Assembly (NCBI GenBank): GCA_013203065.1
Contig: JABMQV010000054.1
Coordinates: forward strand, 1-14,547
Direction of reading: 5' to 3'
From: Desulfobacteraceae bacterium
GTDB taxonomy: Bacteria; Desulfobacterota; DSM-4660; Desulfatiglandales; Desulfatiglandaceae
Length of the DNA: 14,547 nucleotides
Part shown: positions 1 through 7,084 of the stretch, piece after piece
Numbering within the stretch: the stretch's first letter is position 1
How the letters are laid out: the number at the start of each line of letters is the position of its first letter
The notes under the pieces: model-generated
The model's input: the letters and a program-made list of their open reading frames with translations, nothing else
Databases searched by the model: none
What the model was told of the DNA's origin: nothing
Position numbers and translations under genes: made by a program

Positions 1-367
1 CCGGAAAGGGAAAGCCTTTTTGATCCGCACCCCATTTCCAGCTGGCCAGACCATACAAAACCATCTCAAAGCCCAAGGTTATGAGGATCAGGCTCAGGAT
101 ATTGGGGTCTTTCGCTCTCCTCAGGAATACGAACTCCAAAAACATCCCGAGAAGGGCGGCAAAAATGAGGGCCCCCAGGGATGAGACCACAAAGGAACAA
201 CCATGGGTCACCAGCAAAGAATGGGCCACAAATGTAGAGATCATGGCCATCTCCCCCTGACCGAAGTTGGGTACCTCGGAGGTCTTGTAAATGATGACCA
301 TGGCAAGTGCAATGAGGGCATAGAGGCTTCCGAAAGATATGCCGCTTACAATCAATTGAAAAAACAT
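1..367 (-). CDS. livH: LivH-type branched-chain amino-acid ABC permease, N-terminal part (runs off left edge)
   Basis: This is the first 122 residues of an inner-membrane permease of the LivH family, which with LivM forms the channel of a high-affinity branched-chain amino-acid (or related amide/short acid) ABC importer. The protein begins MFFQLIVSGISFGSLYALIA and continues with the family-typical stretch 'YKTSEVPNFGQGEMAMIST', followed by further hydrophobic segments. The start is the ATG at 367-365, preceded by an AGGGG ribosome-binding site about 8 bases upstream. It lies 114 bp downstream of livM on the same strand. The spacer shows no terminator, so the two are probably cotranscribed. 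The remaining C-terminal half, and probably the ATPase genes, lie beyond the left edge. The family call is secure; the transported substrate is not visible from the sequence. Confidence 0.9.
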   Translation of the reverse strand, partial: MFFQLIVSGISFGSLYALIALAMVIIYKTSEVPNFGQGEMAMISTFVAHSLLVTHGCSFVVSSLGALIFAALLGMFLEFVFLRRAKDPNILSLILITLGFEMVLYGLASWKWGADQKGFPFP

Positions 368-481
368 ATAGCTACCCCTATTTTGCGCAGGTTTTCAGTA
401 GGTTTAGAGAGCGCCGGAGAGAAACAGCTGAACCCCACGGTACCCGAACCATGCAACCTCAAACTCGTAAATATCAATTTC

Positions 482-1531
482 TCAAAACGGCCAGGTCTTC
501 CAGTAGATCTTGGTCCTTATCCAGAAACCGTAAAGGCCCAATGGCTCAAACACCACGAGCAGGATAATAATTAGGCCGAAAATTACACTTGATATATTGG
601 GAAGTCCGGTAACATTCATCCATCTTTCCGAGAATGATATCAACATCTCCCCCAGGTAGGGAAGTTCCTGGACCTTATCCAGCGTCAACATAAGCCATGT
701 CATGACGACCCCGCCCATGATGGAACCAAAGATGGAACCCAGTCCGCCGACAATCACAAACGCCAAGAAATATATGGAAAGGATGAAGTTAAAAGAACTC
801 GGGTTTATAAAACCCAGCAAGAACGCCATAAGCCCGCCGGCAATACCCGTATAAAAGGCGCTGACTGCAAAGGCCAGGGTCTTGTAAAGCGTTAGGTTTA
901 CGCCCATGGTCTCGGCTGCAATATCGCTATCCCGGATTGCGATAAAGGCCCGTCCAACCCTTGTTTTCATCAGGTTCCGGGCCCCCATCACCATCAAAAG
1001 TGTGATGGGAATAATAAAGAAATAGAGCTGCTGGTCCGTGTCCACCAGATAAGGTCCAAAGGTTAGTTCGGGGGCCTCAAGCCCCATCCTCCCACCAAAG
1101 ATCTGCCATCGCCCGATGACCTGTGTAATGCCCATGCCAAATCCCAGCGTGGCAATAGCAAGGTAAGGCCCCTCCAGCCTGAGGGCCGGCAGACCCAGTA
1201 TAAAGCCAAAAAATGCGGCAATGAGGGCCCCAAGGATCAGAGCCAACAGAAATGGAAAGTGCAGGTTGGTCATGAAAAGGACGGTAGAATAGGCGCCTAT
1301 GGCAAAAAAACCGGCATGGCCCAGTGATATTTGTCCCGTATATCCAACAAGTATATTCAGCCCCACGGTGACAATGACATTAATGGCCATGAAATTGACC
1401 ATATATATATAGTAGTTGGGGACCAGGAAGGGCAAGACGGCCAGTGAGGCCAATAGCACAAGGAACCAGATCCATAGGACCTTACTGTCCAGGAGTTGAA
1501 TGTCTTCGTAGTAATCCCTCTTCATGTCCAT
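482..1531 (-). CDS. livM: LivM-type branched-chain amino-acid ABC permease
   Basis: A 349-residue polytopic inner-membrane protein of the LivM family, the second channel subunit of the branched-chain amino-acid ABC importer. It shows the family hallmark 'GYTGQISLGHAGFFAIGAY' after two N-terminal hydrophobic segments, and near the C-terminus the loop 'VIVGGLGSIFGSIMGG', the likely contact site for the ATPase. Length is normal for the family. The reading frame could start further upstream at a GTG (1564), but that would overlap the preceding gene and has no good ribosome-binding site. The ATG at 1531, with GAAGAGAG about 10 bases upstream, is preferred. It is 22 bp downstream of the DUF1992 gene and upstream of livH, which suggests one transcript. 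Substrate specificity depends on a binding protein not seen here. Confidence 0.93.
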   Translation of the reverse strand: MDMKRDYYEDIQLLDSKVLWIWFLVLLASLAVLPFLVPNYYIYMVNFMAINVIVTVGLNILVGYTGQISLGHAGFFAIGAYSTVLFMTNLHFPFLLALILGALIAAFFGFILGLPALRLEGPYLAIATLGFGMGITQVIGRWQIFGGRMGLEAPELTFGPYLVDTDQQLYFFIIPITLLMVMGARNLMKTRVGRAFIAIRDSDIAAETMGVNLTLYKTLAFAVSAFYTGIAGGLMAFLLGFINPSSFNFILSIYFLAFVIVGGLGSIFGSIMGGVVMTWLMLTLDKVQELPYLGEMLISFSERWMNVTGLPNISSVIFGLIIILLVVFEPLGLYGFWIRTKIYWKTWPF

Positions 1532-1553
1532 GGTCTGTTTTCTCTCTTCACCA

Positions 1554-1928
1554 TCACTTCCCACCGAACTTATCGGCCAGTTTCTTATAGTATATCTGCG
1601 TCTCCTCCAGAAGCGGAGAGTTCTTTCCCATAAGATTCAATTGCATAATCTTATAGTTAATCTTCTTTATTTGACGGTACTTCTCCTTTTCGTCCGGGAT
1701 GCCCTCCAGCATATCTTCCATTTGCCGGATCTCCTTTTTTAGTTGCAGCTCAGGGGGAAGACAGTCCGCATTCTTCAAGACCTTAAAGGCCAATCGAAGA
1801 TCCTCGGGGATATTGCTGTCGTCTTCAAATGCGATGGGCTTGCCGCGGCCTGGAAGATCATCAAACTCCCCTTTGTCCATGGCCTCTTTGATCTTCTTTT
1901 CTACAATTTTCTGGAAACCGAATATCAT
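1554..1928 (-). CDS. DUF1992 (DnaJ-homologue subfamily C member 28 type) small protein
   Basis: A 124-residue soluble, charged protein matching the DUF1992 / DnaJC28 conserved-domain family. The diagnostic part is near the N-terminus: helix 'KIVEKKIKEAMDKGEFDDLPG', then 'GRGKPIAFEDDSNIPEDLRLAFKVLKNA' (split here as GRGKPIAF and PEDLRLAFKVLKNA), then a long charged helical region likely to form a coiled coil. No J domain is present. The biochemical role of this family is not established. The start is taken as the ATG at 1928 because GAGGG lies about 5 bases upstream; an in-frame ATG at 1958 falls inside the possible promoter -10 region. It is the first gene of the run leading into livM-livH, but a functional link to transport is not known. 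Confidence 0.85.
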   Translation of the reverse strand: MIFGFQKIVEKKIKEAMDKGEFDDLPGRGKPIAFEDDSNIPEDLRLAFKVLKNADCLPPELQLKKEIRQMEDMLEGIPDEKEKYRQIKKINYKIMQLNLMGKNSPLLEETQIYYKKLADKFGGK

Positions 1929-1955
1929 TAGTACCCTCAACGAGATGACTTCCCT

Positions 1956-1982
1956 CATATATGATCACATCGATTATTTCAA
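1956..1982 (-). promoter_or_regulatory. candidate promoter for the DUF1992-livM-livH run
   Basis: On the minus strand TTGAAA (1982-1977) and TATATG (1961-1956) are separated by 15 bp, resembling sigma70 -35 and -10 boxes with a short spacer. Transcription from here would start just upstream of the preferred ATG at 1928. The spacing is below optimum, so this is only a candidate. Confidence 0.3.
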
Positions 1983-2007
1983 GTCCGCTGAACAAAAAAT
2001 ATCCCGC

Positions 2008-2036
2008 TTGACATCAACGGGTCTATCCTATATTCC
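2008..2036 (+). promoter_or_regulatory. candidate sigma70-type promoter for the ahbB-like gene
   Basis: A perfect -35 box TTGACA (2008-2013) is followed either by TATATT (2029-2034, 15-bp spacer) or TATTCC (2031-2036, 17-bp spacer). It sits in the divergent gap between the DUF1992 gene and the ahbB-like gene, about 75 bp upstream of the latter's start. Confidence 0.4.
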
Positions 2037-2112
2037 CACATAAAAATCAAAGAGACAATGAAGCACTTTAGGACCACACCGACTCTCAGCCCACGGCAAA
2101 GGAACGGACTCC

Positions 2113-2577
2113 ATGATTGATGAAGTGGACAAGAAGGTTATTGCGCTGATCCAAGGAGATCTGCCCCTTGTTCCGAGACCTTATGCAGAGATGGCAGAGA
2201 TGGTTGGCATGAGAGAAGAGAAACTATTAGACCGGATCAAAGACCTCAAAAAACGCGGAATCCTCAGGCGCTTTGGGGCGACTTTGCGGCATCAAGAAGC
2301 AGGGTTCAGTTCAAATGCCATGGTTGCCTGGGCCGTCCCGGACGACCGGGTGGAGGGAATTGGCGAAACCCTGTCGCGGTATAGGGAGGTTACCCATTGT
2401 TACCAGAGGAAACCGCAGGAAGACTGGCAATATAACGTATATACCATGATACACGGAAACAATCACGAGCAGTGTTATGAGATTGCGGAACGTATGTCCC
2501 TCTCGACGGGGATCAATGAATATGTTTTACTCTTTAGCGAAAAGGAGTTTAAAAAGACCAGTATGGAATACTTCTAG
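2113..2577 (+). CDS. ahbB: AhbB-type siroheme decarboxylase subunit (Lrp/AsnC-like fold)
   Basis: A 154-residue protein of the AhbA/AhbB family. These proteins decarboxylate siroheme to 12,18-didecarboxysiroheme in the alternative, siroheme-dependent haem pathway of sulfate reducers and archaea. They resemble Lrp/AsnC regulators but act as enzymes. Visible features are an N-terminal winged-helix-like region (about 1-50), the family block RRFGATLRH at 52-60, HCYQR at 95-99 (histidine of the substrate pocket region in this family) and the C-terminal KKTSMEYF at 147-154. The HCYQR and KKTSM blocks point to the AhbB rather than the AhbA subunit. The start ATG has AAAGGAA about 9 bases upstream. 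The partner AhbA is not in the window. HemL, an early tetrapyrrole enzyme, follows on the same strand. A plain Lrp-type regulator is a less likely alternative. Confidence 0.82.
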   Translation: MIDEVDKKVIALIQGDLPLVPRPYAEMAEMVGMREEKLLDRIKDLKKRGILRRFGATLRHQEAGFSSNAMVAWAVPDDRVEGIGETLSRYREVTHCYQRKPQEDWQYNVYTMIHGNNHEQCYEIAERMSLSTGINEYVLLFSEKEFKKTSMEYF

Positions 2578-2611
2578 CCCTTACTGGCTGCGGCGTTCAA
2601 CAGATGCAAGG

Positions 2612-2813
2612 GCTTCGCCCCAATTGGCCTCCGGCCAGGAGGGAATATTGGAGTACTGGAATGATGGAATAATGGGTTTTGTGGAAACGGGATAACGGTT
2701 TGCTGACAAGAATACTTTGACATGCAAGACATAACTGTGTAATCGTAAAATGTTTTTTTCTTTCAAAATCAACATTCCACTATTCCAACATTCCACTATG
2801 CCAGTTGCGAAGC
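2612..2813. repeat. inverted-repeat element built of 8-bp units in the ahbB-hemL gap
   Basis: The 329-bp gap between the two genes contains a MITE-like structure. The left arm (2641-2672) is four tandem octamers close to TGGAATNN. The right arm (2774-2797) is three octamers ATTCCANN, the same unit in reverse orientation. The arms are bracketed by GCTTCGC (2612-2618) and its exact complement GCGAAGC (2807-2813). A small hairpin TGGCC-TCC-GGCCA lies at 2626-2638. No protein-coding pattern is seen inside; open frames across it look accidental. The element could be a degraded mobile repeat or a structured RNA region between the genes. The repeat pattern is seen directly; its identity is inference. 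Confidence 0.6.
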
Positions 2814-2906
2814 ATGGGCAGAGACCTCGGCAAAATGCCTTTAATCTAGATATGTTGTAGGATTTTCGAGACGTCCAATTAAAGACACTGATATGGGAGA
2901 CAGAAG

Positions 2907-4187
2907 ATGAAAGAGACATCTGACCATCTATTTGAAAGGGCAAGCCGTTATATCCCGGGCGGAGTGAACAGCCCCGTAAGGGCGGGAAAAGCCGTTGGCA
3001 TTGATCCGCTATTCATTGCCAGGGCGGATGGGGCATTGCTTTGGGATGCGGATGGCAATGAATATATAGACTATGTCTGTTCATGGGGGCCTATGATCCT
3101 GGGGCACTCCCATCCAGAGGTAGTTCAGGCCCTGGAGGAAAGCATAAGGCTCGGCACAAGCTATGGCGCTCCAACGGAACGTGAAGTGGAGATGGCAGAG
3201 ACAATTGTTGAAATGGTCCCATCCATCGAGATGGTCCGGATGGTTAATTCGGGGACAGAGGCCACCATGAGCGCCATACGTCTTGCCCGGGGATATACAG
3301 GAAGGGAAAAGATCATTAAATTTGACGGTTGTTACCATGGCCATGCGGATAGCCTGCTGGTGACGGCCGGTTCAGGGGTTGCTACACTGGGTATCCCGGG
3401 GAGCCCCGGAGTGCCAAAAAACCTGGCCAGTCAAACGATCTCGCTTCCTTTCAACCACCTGGAATCACTCGACCAGGCGTTTCAAAGGTTTGGCCCGGAA
3501 ATCGCCGCCGTTATTGTTGAACCGATCCCCGGGAATATGGGGGTGATTGTTCCGCAGCAGCAATTCCTGGATGGCCTTTCTCGGACTACCCGGGAGCACG
3601 GCTCCCTCCTCATATTTGACGAAGTGATCAGCGGCTTTCGGGTAGCCCCGGGGGGGGCACAAGAACTCTTCGGGATTACGCCTGATCTCACGTGCCTCGG
3701 GAAGATCATCGGGGGCGGTTTGCCGGTCGGGGCATACGGCGGGAAAAAAGATATCATGTCAAAGATGGCCCCTCAAGGCGATATATACCAGGCGGGGACC
3801 CTCTCGGGGAACCCGCTGGCCATGGCCGCCGGTCTGGCCACCCTGAGAGTGTTGAGAAAGGGGGACGTTTACAAGGAGCTTGAAGAGAGAAGCAACAGTC
3901 TCTTTTCGGGTCTTGGGGGGGCGGCTAGGGCCGCGGGCATCCCTTCCGTAATAAACCGTGTCGGTTCGATGGGCACGATCTTCTTCACCGCCGACCCTGT
4001 GACCGACTTTGAGACCGCCAAGGCCAGTGATCAGGACTTATTCAAGGGATATTACAGAAGGATGCTCGAACAGGGAATATACCTGGCCCCCTCCCCTTTT
4101 GAAGCCAGCTTTGTCTCAACGGCCCACAGCCAAGACATCATCCAAAAGACGATCGCGTGTGCTGAAAAGGCGTTTCGGGATCTTTGA
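2907..4187 (+). CDS. hemL: glutamate-1-semialdehyde 2,1-aminomutase
   Basis: A 426-residue cytoplasmic PLP enzyme that converts glutamate-1-semialdehyde to 5-aminolevulinate, the committed precursor of all tetrapyrroles in the C5 pathway. The length is standard. Family blocks are present in order: [13 protein letters not shown] (14-26), [12 protein letters not shown] (59-70), [15 protein letters not shown] (114-128), YHGHADSLL (143-151), FDEVISGFR (237-245, the PLP-binding aspartate), and the Schiff-base lysine K266 in [16 protein letters not shown]. All expected catalytic residues are present. The start ATG follows GGGAG about 9 bases upstream. It is downstream of the ahbB-like gene, so the two supply the start and a late step of haem synthesis, although a 329-bp gap with a repeat element lies between them. 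Tetrapyrrole demand here would include siroheme, haem and the cobalamin required by the mutase encoded nearby. Confidence 0.97.
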   Translation: MKETSDHLFERASRYIPGGVNSPVRAGKAVGIDPLFIARADGALLWDADGNEYIDYVCSWGPMILGHSHPEVVQALEESIRLGTSYGAPTEREVEMAETIVEMVPSIEMVRMVNSGTEATMSAIRLARGYTGREKIIKFDGCYHGHADSLLVTAGSGVATLGIPGSPGVPKNLASQTISLPFNHLESLDQAFQRFGPEIAAVIVEPIPGNMGVIVPQQQFLDGLSRTTREHGSLLIFDEVISGFRVAPGGAQELFGITPDLTCLGKIIGGGLPVGAYGGKKDIMSKMAPQGDIYQAGTLSGNPLAMAAGLATLRVLRKGDVYKELEERSNSLFSGLGGAARAAGIPSVINRVGSMGTIFFTADPVTDFETAKASDQDLFKGYYRRMLEQGIYLAPSPFEASFVSTAHSQDIIQKTIACAEKAFRDL

Positions 4188-4210
4188 TCACCCTGAACCG
4201 CCTAAACCAA

Positions 4211-4726
4211 TTACCGGTAATGTACATTGGCCTCCACAGGACCGGTCGTATTTATGACATCCTTTGCCTTGTCAACATCTTCCTTTGTGCCGTGGACAAT
4301 GACAAGAAACTTATCTGCCTTTACGGCCGTCTCGTATTTGATGACACTATCTTTGGGAATCCCGACGCTGTAAAGCCCGGCACCGAGGGCGCTTAGACCA
4401 GCTACGACCACTGCAGTCTCTATGGCCCCCAGAATCCAGCCCCCGACCGGGCCAAGCGCCACAATATGTCCAACACCCGGTACAAAAAACATAGCCGAGC
4501 CAAATAAGAGCCCCCACAGGCCGCCCCAGAAGGCTCCCCATTTGCCCCAGAACTTCATTCGGTCACCAGCGTTATAGTAACCTACCACCTTTTCTTCCGC
4601 ATGATAGTCCTTCCCCAGAATGGAGAGTTTTTTCATGTCGATTCCTGCCTTTTCCACCTCCCTGATGGCCGCCTCGGCCTCGGTGTGGGTGTTATAGACA
4701 GCTACTACTGCATTCTCTTTGGCCAT
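4211..4726 (-). CDS. glycine-rich membrane protein, general-stress-protein / DUF1269-like
   Basis: A 171-residue protein with three parts. The N-terminal domain (about 1-55) begins KENAVVAVYNTHTEAEAAI and resembles the 'general stress protein 17M' N-terminal fold. The middle (about 58-120) is very hydrophobic and rich in glycine, with WGGLWGLLFGSAMFFVPG and a second segment ending GLSALGAGLYSVGIP, probably two membrane-inserting hairpins. The soluble tail (about 121-171) contains KADKFLVIVHGTKEDVDKAK. Proteins of this layout are usually annotated as general stress or DUF1269 proteins; their mechanism is not known. It has a strong AGGAGG ribosome-binding site and is the last gene of the minus-strand run, convergent with hemL with only 23 bp between stops. 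A 16-bp inverted repeat lies in its upstream region. Confidence 0.75.
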   Translation of the reverse strand: MAKENAVVAVYNTHTEAEAAIREVEKAGIDMKKLSILGKDYHAEEKVVGYYNAGDRMKFWGKWGAFWGGLWGLLFGSAMFFVPGVGHIVALGPVGGWILGAIETAVVVAGLSALGAGLYSVGIPKDSVIKYETAVKADKFLVIVHGTKEDVDKAKDVINTTGPVEANVHYR

Positions 4727-4772
4727 TTTTTTCCTCCTCTGTTAAAGGTTTTTGTGCTGAAATACCTTATAT

Positions 4773-4788
4773 TTTCAAATCTTTGAAA
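4773..4788. promoter_or_regulatory. 16-bp inverted repeat upstream of the stress-type gene
   Basis: TTTCAAA-TC-TTTGAAA is a perfect 7+2+7 inverted repeat 47 bp upstream of the gene ending at 4726. On the minus strand it is directly followed by ATATAAGG, which could hold a -10 box. A dimeric repressor site overlapping a promoter is possible. The symmetry is seen; the function is inferred. Confidence 0.35.
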
Positions 4789-4839
4789 CGAATAGAGGTC
4801 CCTTTTCCTTGGTTCCCCGGACAGATCCCTGATCGTACC

Positions 4840-5982
4840 TTACTTTCCTATTACATGATTGGCAATCACCCGTCTCTGAATTTCCGAGGTCCCTTCATAG
4901 ATGGTAAAGACCCTTGCATCCCTATAATATCTCTCCAATGAAAACTCCCGGATGTAGCCATAACCCCCGTGAATCTGAAGCGCCTGATAGGCCACCTTAT
5001 TGGCCATCTCGGAGGCAAAGACTTTTGCCATTGAAGCTGCAGCCGAAAAATCCTCCCCCCGGTCCCTCATGGCGGCCGCGTTAAATGTAAGCAGCCTGGC
5101 CGCCTCGAGCTGGGTTGCCATATCCGCTATCATCCACCGGATCCCCTGAAACTTGGCGATCGGTTTGTTGAACTGGATGCGCTCCTTGGAATAACTGACG
5201 GCCGCATCAAGGCATGCCTGTGCGAGCCCCACGGATTGAGAGGCGATTCCGATACGCCCCCCATCCAGGGAGGCCATGGCAATCACAAAGCCATCCCCTT
5301 CCTGCCCGAGGAGGTTCTGGACCGGCACCCGGCACTCATCAAAGATCAACTCTACCGTATCAGAGGCACGAAGCCCCATTTTTTCTTCTTCCTTTCCCAC
5401 ATAAAACCCGGGGGTACCCTTCTCCACCACAAAGGCGCTGATACCGCGATGTTTCTTGTCCCTGTCCGTATAAGCGGTCACCACCGTCAGGTCCGAGTTC
5501 TTTCCCGTGGTGATGAACATCTTGGTGCCGTTAATAACGTAATCGTCTCCTTCCCTAACGGCTTTCGCTTTCTGGCTGGCCGGATCAGATCCGGCGCCCG
5601 CCTCTGTAAGGGCAAAAGATCCAATCTTGGTTCCCGCTGCCAGAGGCTTCAGATGGGTCTCTTTGAGATATTCTGATCCGTATAGATAAATGGGACCGCA
5701 GGCCACTGAATTATGCACTGACATGACGACTGCAGTAGAGGCACAGGCATAGGCAACCTCCTGTAAGGCCACGGAATAGCTGACCGTATCGACGCCTGCA
5801 CCATTGTATTCGGGAGGCACACTCATCCCCATCAGGCCCAGTTCGCCCATCTTCTTGAGGATTTCGGCGGGGAACTCCCCGCTCCTGTCCCTTTCCGAAG
5901 CCGTGGGAAGGATCTCCTCCCTGGCAAAGTCCCTGACCATCGCCTGAATCATTCGCTGTTCTTCAGAAAGCTGATAGGCCAT
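4840..5982 (-). CDS. acyl-CoA dehydrogenase (short-chain type), separate from the mutase gene run
   Basis: A 380-residue FAD enzyme that introduces the alpha-beta double bond into an acyl-CoA and passes electrons to electron-transfer flavoprotein. Visible blocks include the helical N-terminal domain with EEQRMIQAMVRDFAREEI, the FAD/substrate block FALTEAGAGSDPAS, SLDGGRIGIASQSVGLAQ, and the C-terminal RDARVFTIYEGTSEIQR, where E363 is at the position of the catalytic base in butyryl- and medium-chain enzymes. Length is typical. The start is placed at the ATG at 5982; the frame extends only two codons further to a GTG with no suitable ribosome-binding site. Chain-length preference cannot be read reliably; the sequence is closest in style to short-chain or methyl-branched enzymes. 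It is downstream of the XRE-cupin regulator gene and may be its target. Confidence 0.92.
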   Translation of the reverse strand: MAYQLSEEQRMIQAMVRDFAREEILPTASERDRSGEFPAEILKKMGELGLMGMSVPPEYNGAGVDTVSYSVALQEVAYACASTAVVMSVHNSVACGPIYLYGSEYLKETHLKPLAAGTKIGSFALTEAGAGSDPASQKAKAVREGDDYVINGTKMFITTGKNSDLTVVTAYTDRDKKHRGISAFVVEKGTPGFYVGKEEEKMGLRASDTVELIFDECRVPVQNLLGQEGDGFVIAMASLDGGRIGIASQSVGLAQACLDAAVSYSKERIQFNKPIAKFQGIRWMIADMATQLEAARLLTFNAAAMRDRGEDFSAAASMAKVFASEMANKVAYQALQIHGGYGYIREFSLERYYRDARVFTIYEGTSEIQRRVIANHVIGK

Positions 5983-6039
5983 AATCACACCCGGATAAAC
6001 CGAATAAGCTAAGAGTGAGGTAAAGGTTGTTATCTGATT

Positions 6040-6052
6040 CTGAAATTTTCAG
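6040..6052. promoter_or_regulatory. short inverted repeat upstream of the acyl-CoA dehydrogenase gene
   Basis: CTGAAA-T-TTTCAG is a perfect 6+1+6 inverted repeat about 58 bp upstream of the dehydrogenase start at 5982, inside the 102-bp gap after the regulator gene. It could be an operator for the neighbouring regulator. No clear promoter boxes are seen around it. Confidence 0.25.
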
Positions 6053-6084
6053 CTCGTTTTGCGCAGGCTATTGTGGTCAAATGC

Positions 6085-6633
6085 CTAAGGGGTATACAGC
6101 ACCACCAGAAGTTCGGCCTGTTCCGAGCTGATATTTCGGAGTCTATGGACGATGGAGGAGTTAAAGTGCAGACACTCACCGGGGCCAAGGATATTCTTGT
6201 TTTCTCCCACCAGCACCTCAACCTTCCCCTTCAGAACATATTGGAATTCCTCACCCTGGTGTTGATAATTGATGGCTTTGTGTTCTGATTTGGGATCGAT
6301 AAGGATCTTAAAGGCCTTGAGATGTTTGTGTCTCGCCTCCGGGGTAAGGGTTTCGTAGCTATAGGCGTCGGTTCTCTTTTGATAATCTTCAGCCGACTTC
6401 TTGCCCGCCCTTTTTTTCTCTTCCCTCAGGAGGATGCTCGAATCAACCTCAAGCGCCCTTGATAGCTGGAGAATAACAGATACCGGGGGCATCACCTCCC
6501 CCTTTTCCACCTGGGAGATATATTTTGACGCCAACCCTGTCTCATTGGCCAGGTGCTTGAGAGTAAGGCCCTTTTCTTTCCTCAACTTCATGAGCCTTTT
6601 CCCGATAGGCTGTGGTTTGTTGCGACGCGGCAT
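6085..6633 (-). CDS. XRE-family transcriptional regulator with C-terminal cupin domain
   Basis: A 182-residue cytoplasmic DNA-binding protein. Residues about 10-65 form an XRE helix-turn-helix (GKRLMKLRKEKGLTLKHLAN, then TGLASKYISQVEKGEVMPPV). Residues about 105-180 form a small cupin barrel (HQGEEFQYVLKGKVEVLVG and LGPGECLHFNSSIVHRLRN), which in this family binds a small effector. The ATG at 6633 is chosen because GGGGAGG is placed 8 bases upstream; an earlier in-frame GTG at 6642 overlaps that site. It lies between the 77-residue membrane gene and an acyl-CoA dehydrogenase gene, so control of short-chain or branched acyl-CoA metabolism is a reasonable inference. The effector is unknown. Confidence 0.9.
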   Translation of the reverse strand: MPRRNKPQPIGKRLMKLRKEKGLTLKHLANETGLASKYISQVEKGEVMPPVSVILQLSRALEVDSSILLREEKKRAGKKSAEDYQKRTDAYSYETLTPEARHKHLKAFKILIDPKSEHKAINYQHQGEEFQYVLKGKVEVLVGENKNILGPGECLHFNSSIVHRLRNISSEQAELLVVLYTP

Positions 6634-6720
6634 TTGTCTCACCTCCCCTTATTTCCGAGATTAATTATCTGCAACAGACGGTCCCCCAAGGGTAGGACTT
6701 CGCTTTAAGAATATGAACAA

Positions 6721-6740
6721 AAAGTTTAATAAATAACTTT
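6721..6740. promoter_or_regulatory. AT-rich inverted repeat upstream of the XRE-cupin gene, possible autoregulatory site
   Basis: AAAGTT and AACTTT form a 6-bp inverted repeat with an 8-bp AT-rich centre, about 88 bp upstream of the regulator start. The surrounding 6664-6773 region is the most AT-rich stretch near this gene and contains no gene; it is a plausible promoter/operator region, but no clear -35/-10 pair stands out. Confidence 0.3.
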
Positions 6741-6773
6741 AAATAGCTAAAATGACCTCCAAAAAAATAATGA

Positions 6774-7007
6774 TCATTCTTGGTTGTCTTTGGAGTTCTT
6801 GTATGCCCTCACCATACGAAAGACAAACCCGAGCAAAAGGGTGGCACTGATAAGGATCATCAAATTTGAGGCAAAAAAGGTCATGACAAAATACCCGGGG
6901 TCTTCCAGTTGATAGGCTGCCTTCAAGACGTGGATCCCGAAAATAAGAAAGAAGCAGCCCGCCAATGAAAGAATGACCTGCCGTATCCACCAAAAAATGG
7001 TTTCCAT
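6774..7007 (-). CDS. small two-segment membrane protein, unknown function
   Basis: A 77-residue protein that I do not recognise. It starts METIFWWIRQVILSLAGCFF and is predicted by eye to have two membrane helices, about residues 7-30 and 40-64, linked by a short loop AYQLEDPGY, and it ends in a charged tail RMVRAYKNSKDNQE. This would place both ends on the same side, probably the cytoplasm by the positive-inside rule. The ATG has GGGAG about 13 bases upstream, a longer spacing than usual. An overlapping 99-residue frame (to 7038) is not hydrophobic in a regular way and is judged a shadow. It follows meaB by 77 bp on the same strand, so it may be the tail of the mutase transcript. Confidence 0.6.
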   Translation of the reverse strand: METIFWWIRQVILSLAGCFFLIFGIHVLKAAYQLEDPGYFVMTFFASNLMILISATLLLGFVFRMVRAYKNSKDNQE

Positions 7008-7084
7008 GAAAATTTCGATTCTCCCGCCTTTTTGCCATTTTGAGGTGGCGGATTCTGTTTCAAAAAGTACAGATTTTGAGAAAG

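Noticed and set aside
378..452. 24-codon frame (MVRVPWGSAVS...) with a GAGG site between livM and livH
   Set aside because: Too short, no similarity recognised, and such frames occur by chance; a leader peptide role cannot be supported.
2113..2577. Lrp/AsnC transcriptional regulator
   Set aside because: The RRFGATLRH, HCYQR and KKTSM blocks match siroheme decarboxylase subunits better, and hemL follows.
2581..2943. 120-codon open frame on the minus strand across the ahbB-hemL gap
   Set aside because: Its sequence is a translation of the TGGAAT/ATTCCA repeat and it overlaps the start of hemL on the other strand.
4210..4221. 12-bp perfect palindrome ATTACCGGTAAT in the convergent hemL/stress-gene region
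   Set aside because: It covers the stop codon and last residues of the stress-type gene, has no T-run and is too short for a terminator; treated as chance.
4773..6052. One shared operator motif for the repeats at 4773-4788 and 6040-6052
   Set aside because: The half-sites are arranged in opposite sense (TTTCAAA..TTTGAAA versus CTGAAA..TTTCAG) with different spacers, so they do not define one motif.
7024..7051. CCGCC/GGCGG stem after meaB as a rho-independent terminator
   Set aside because: Only five pairs with an 18-base loop, and no run of T follows on the transcribed strand.
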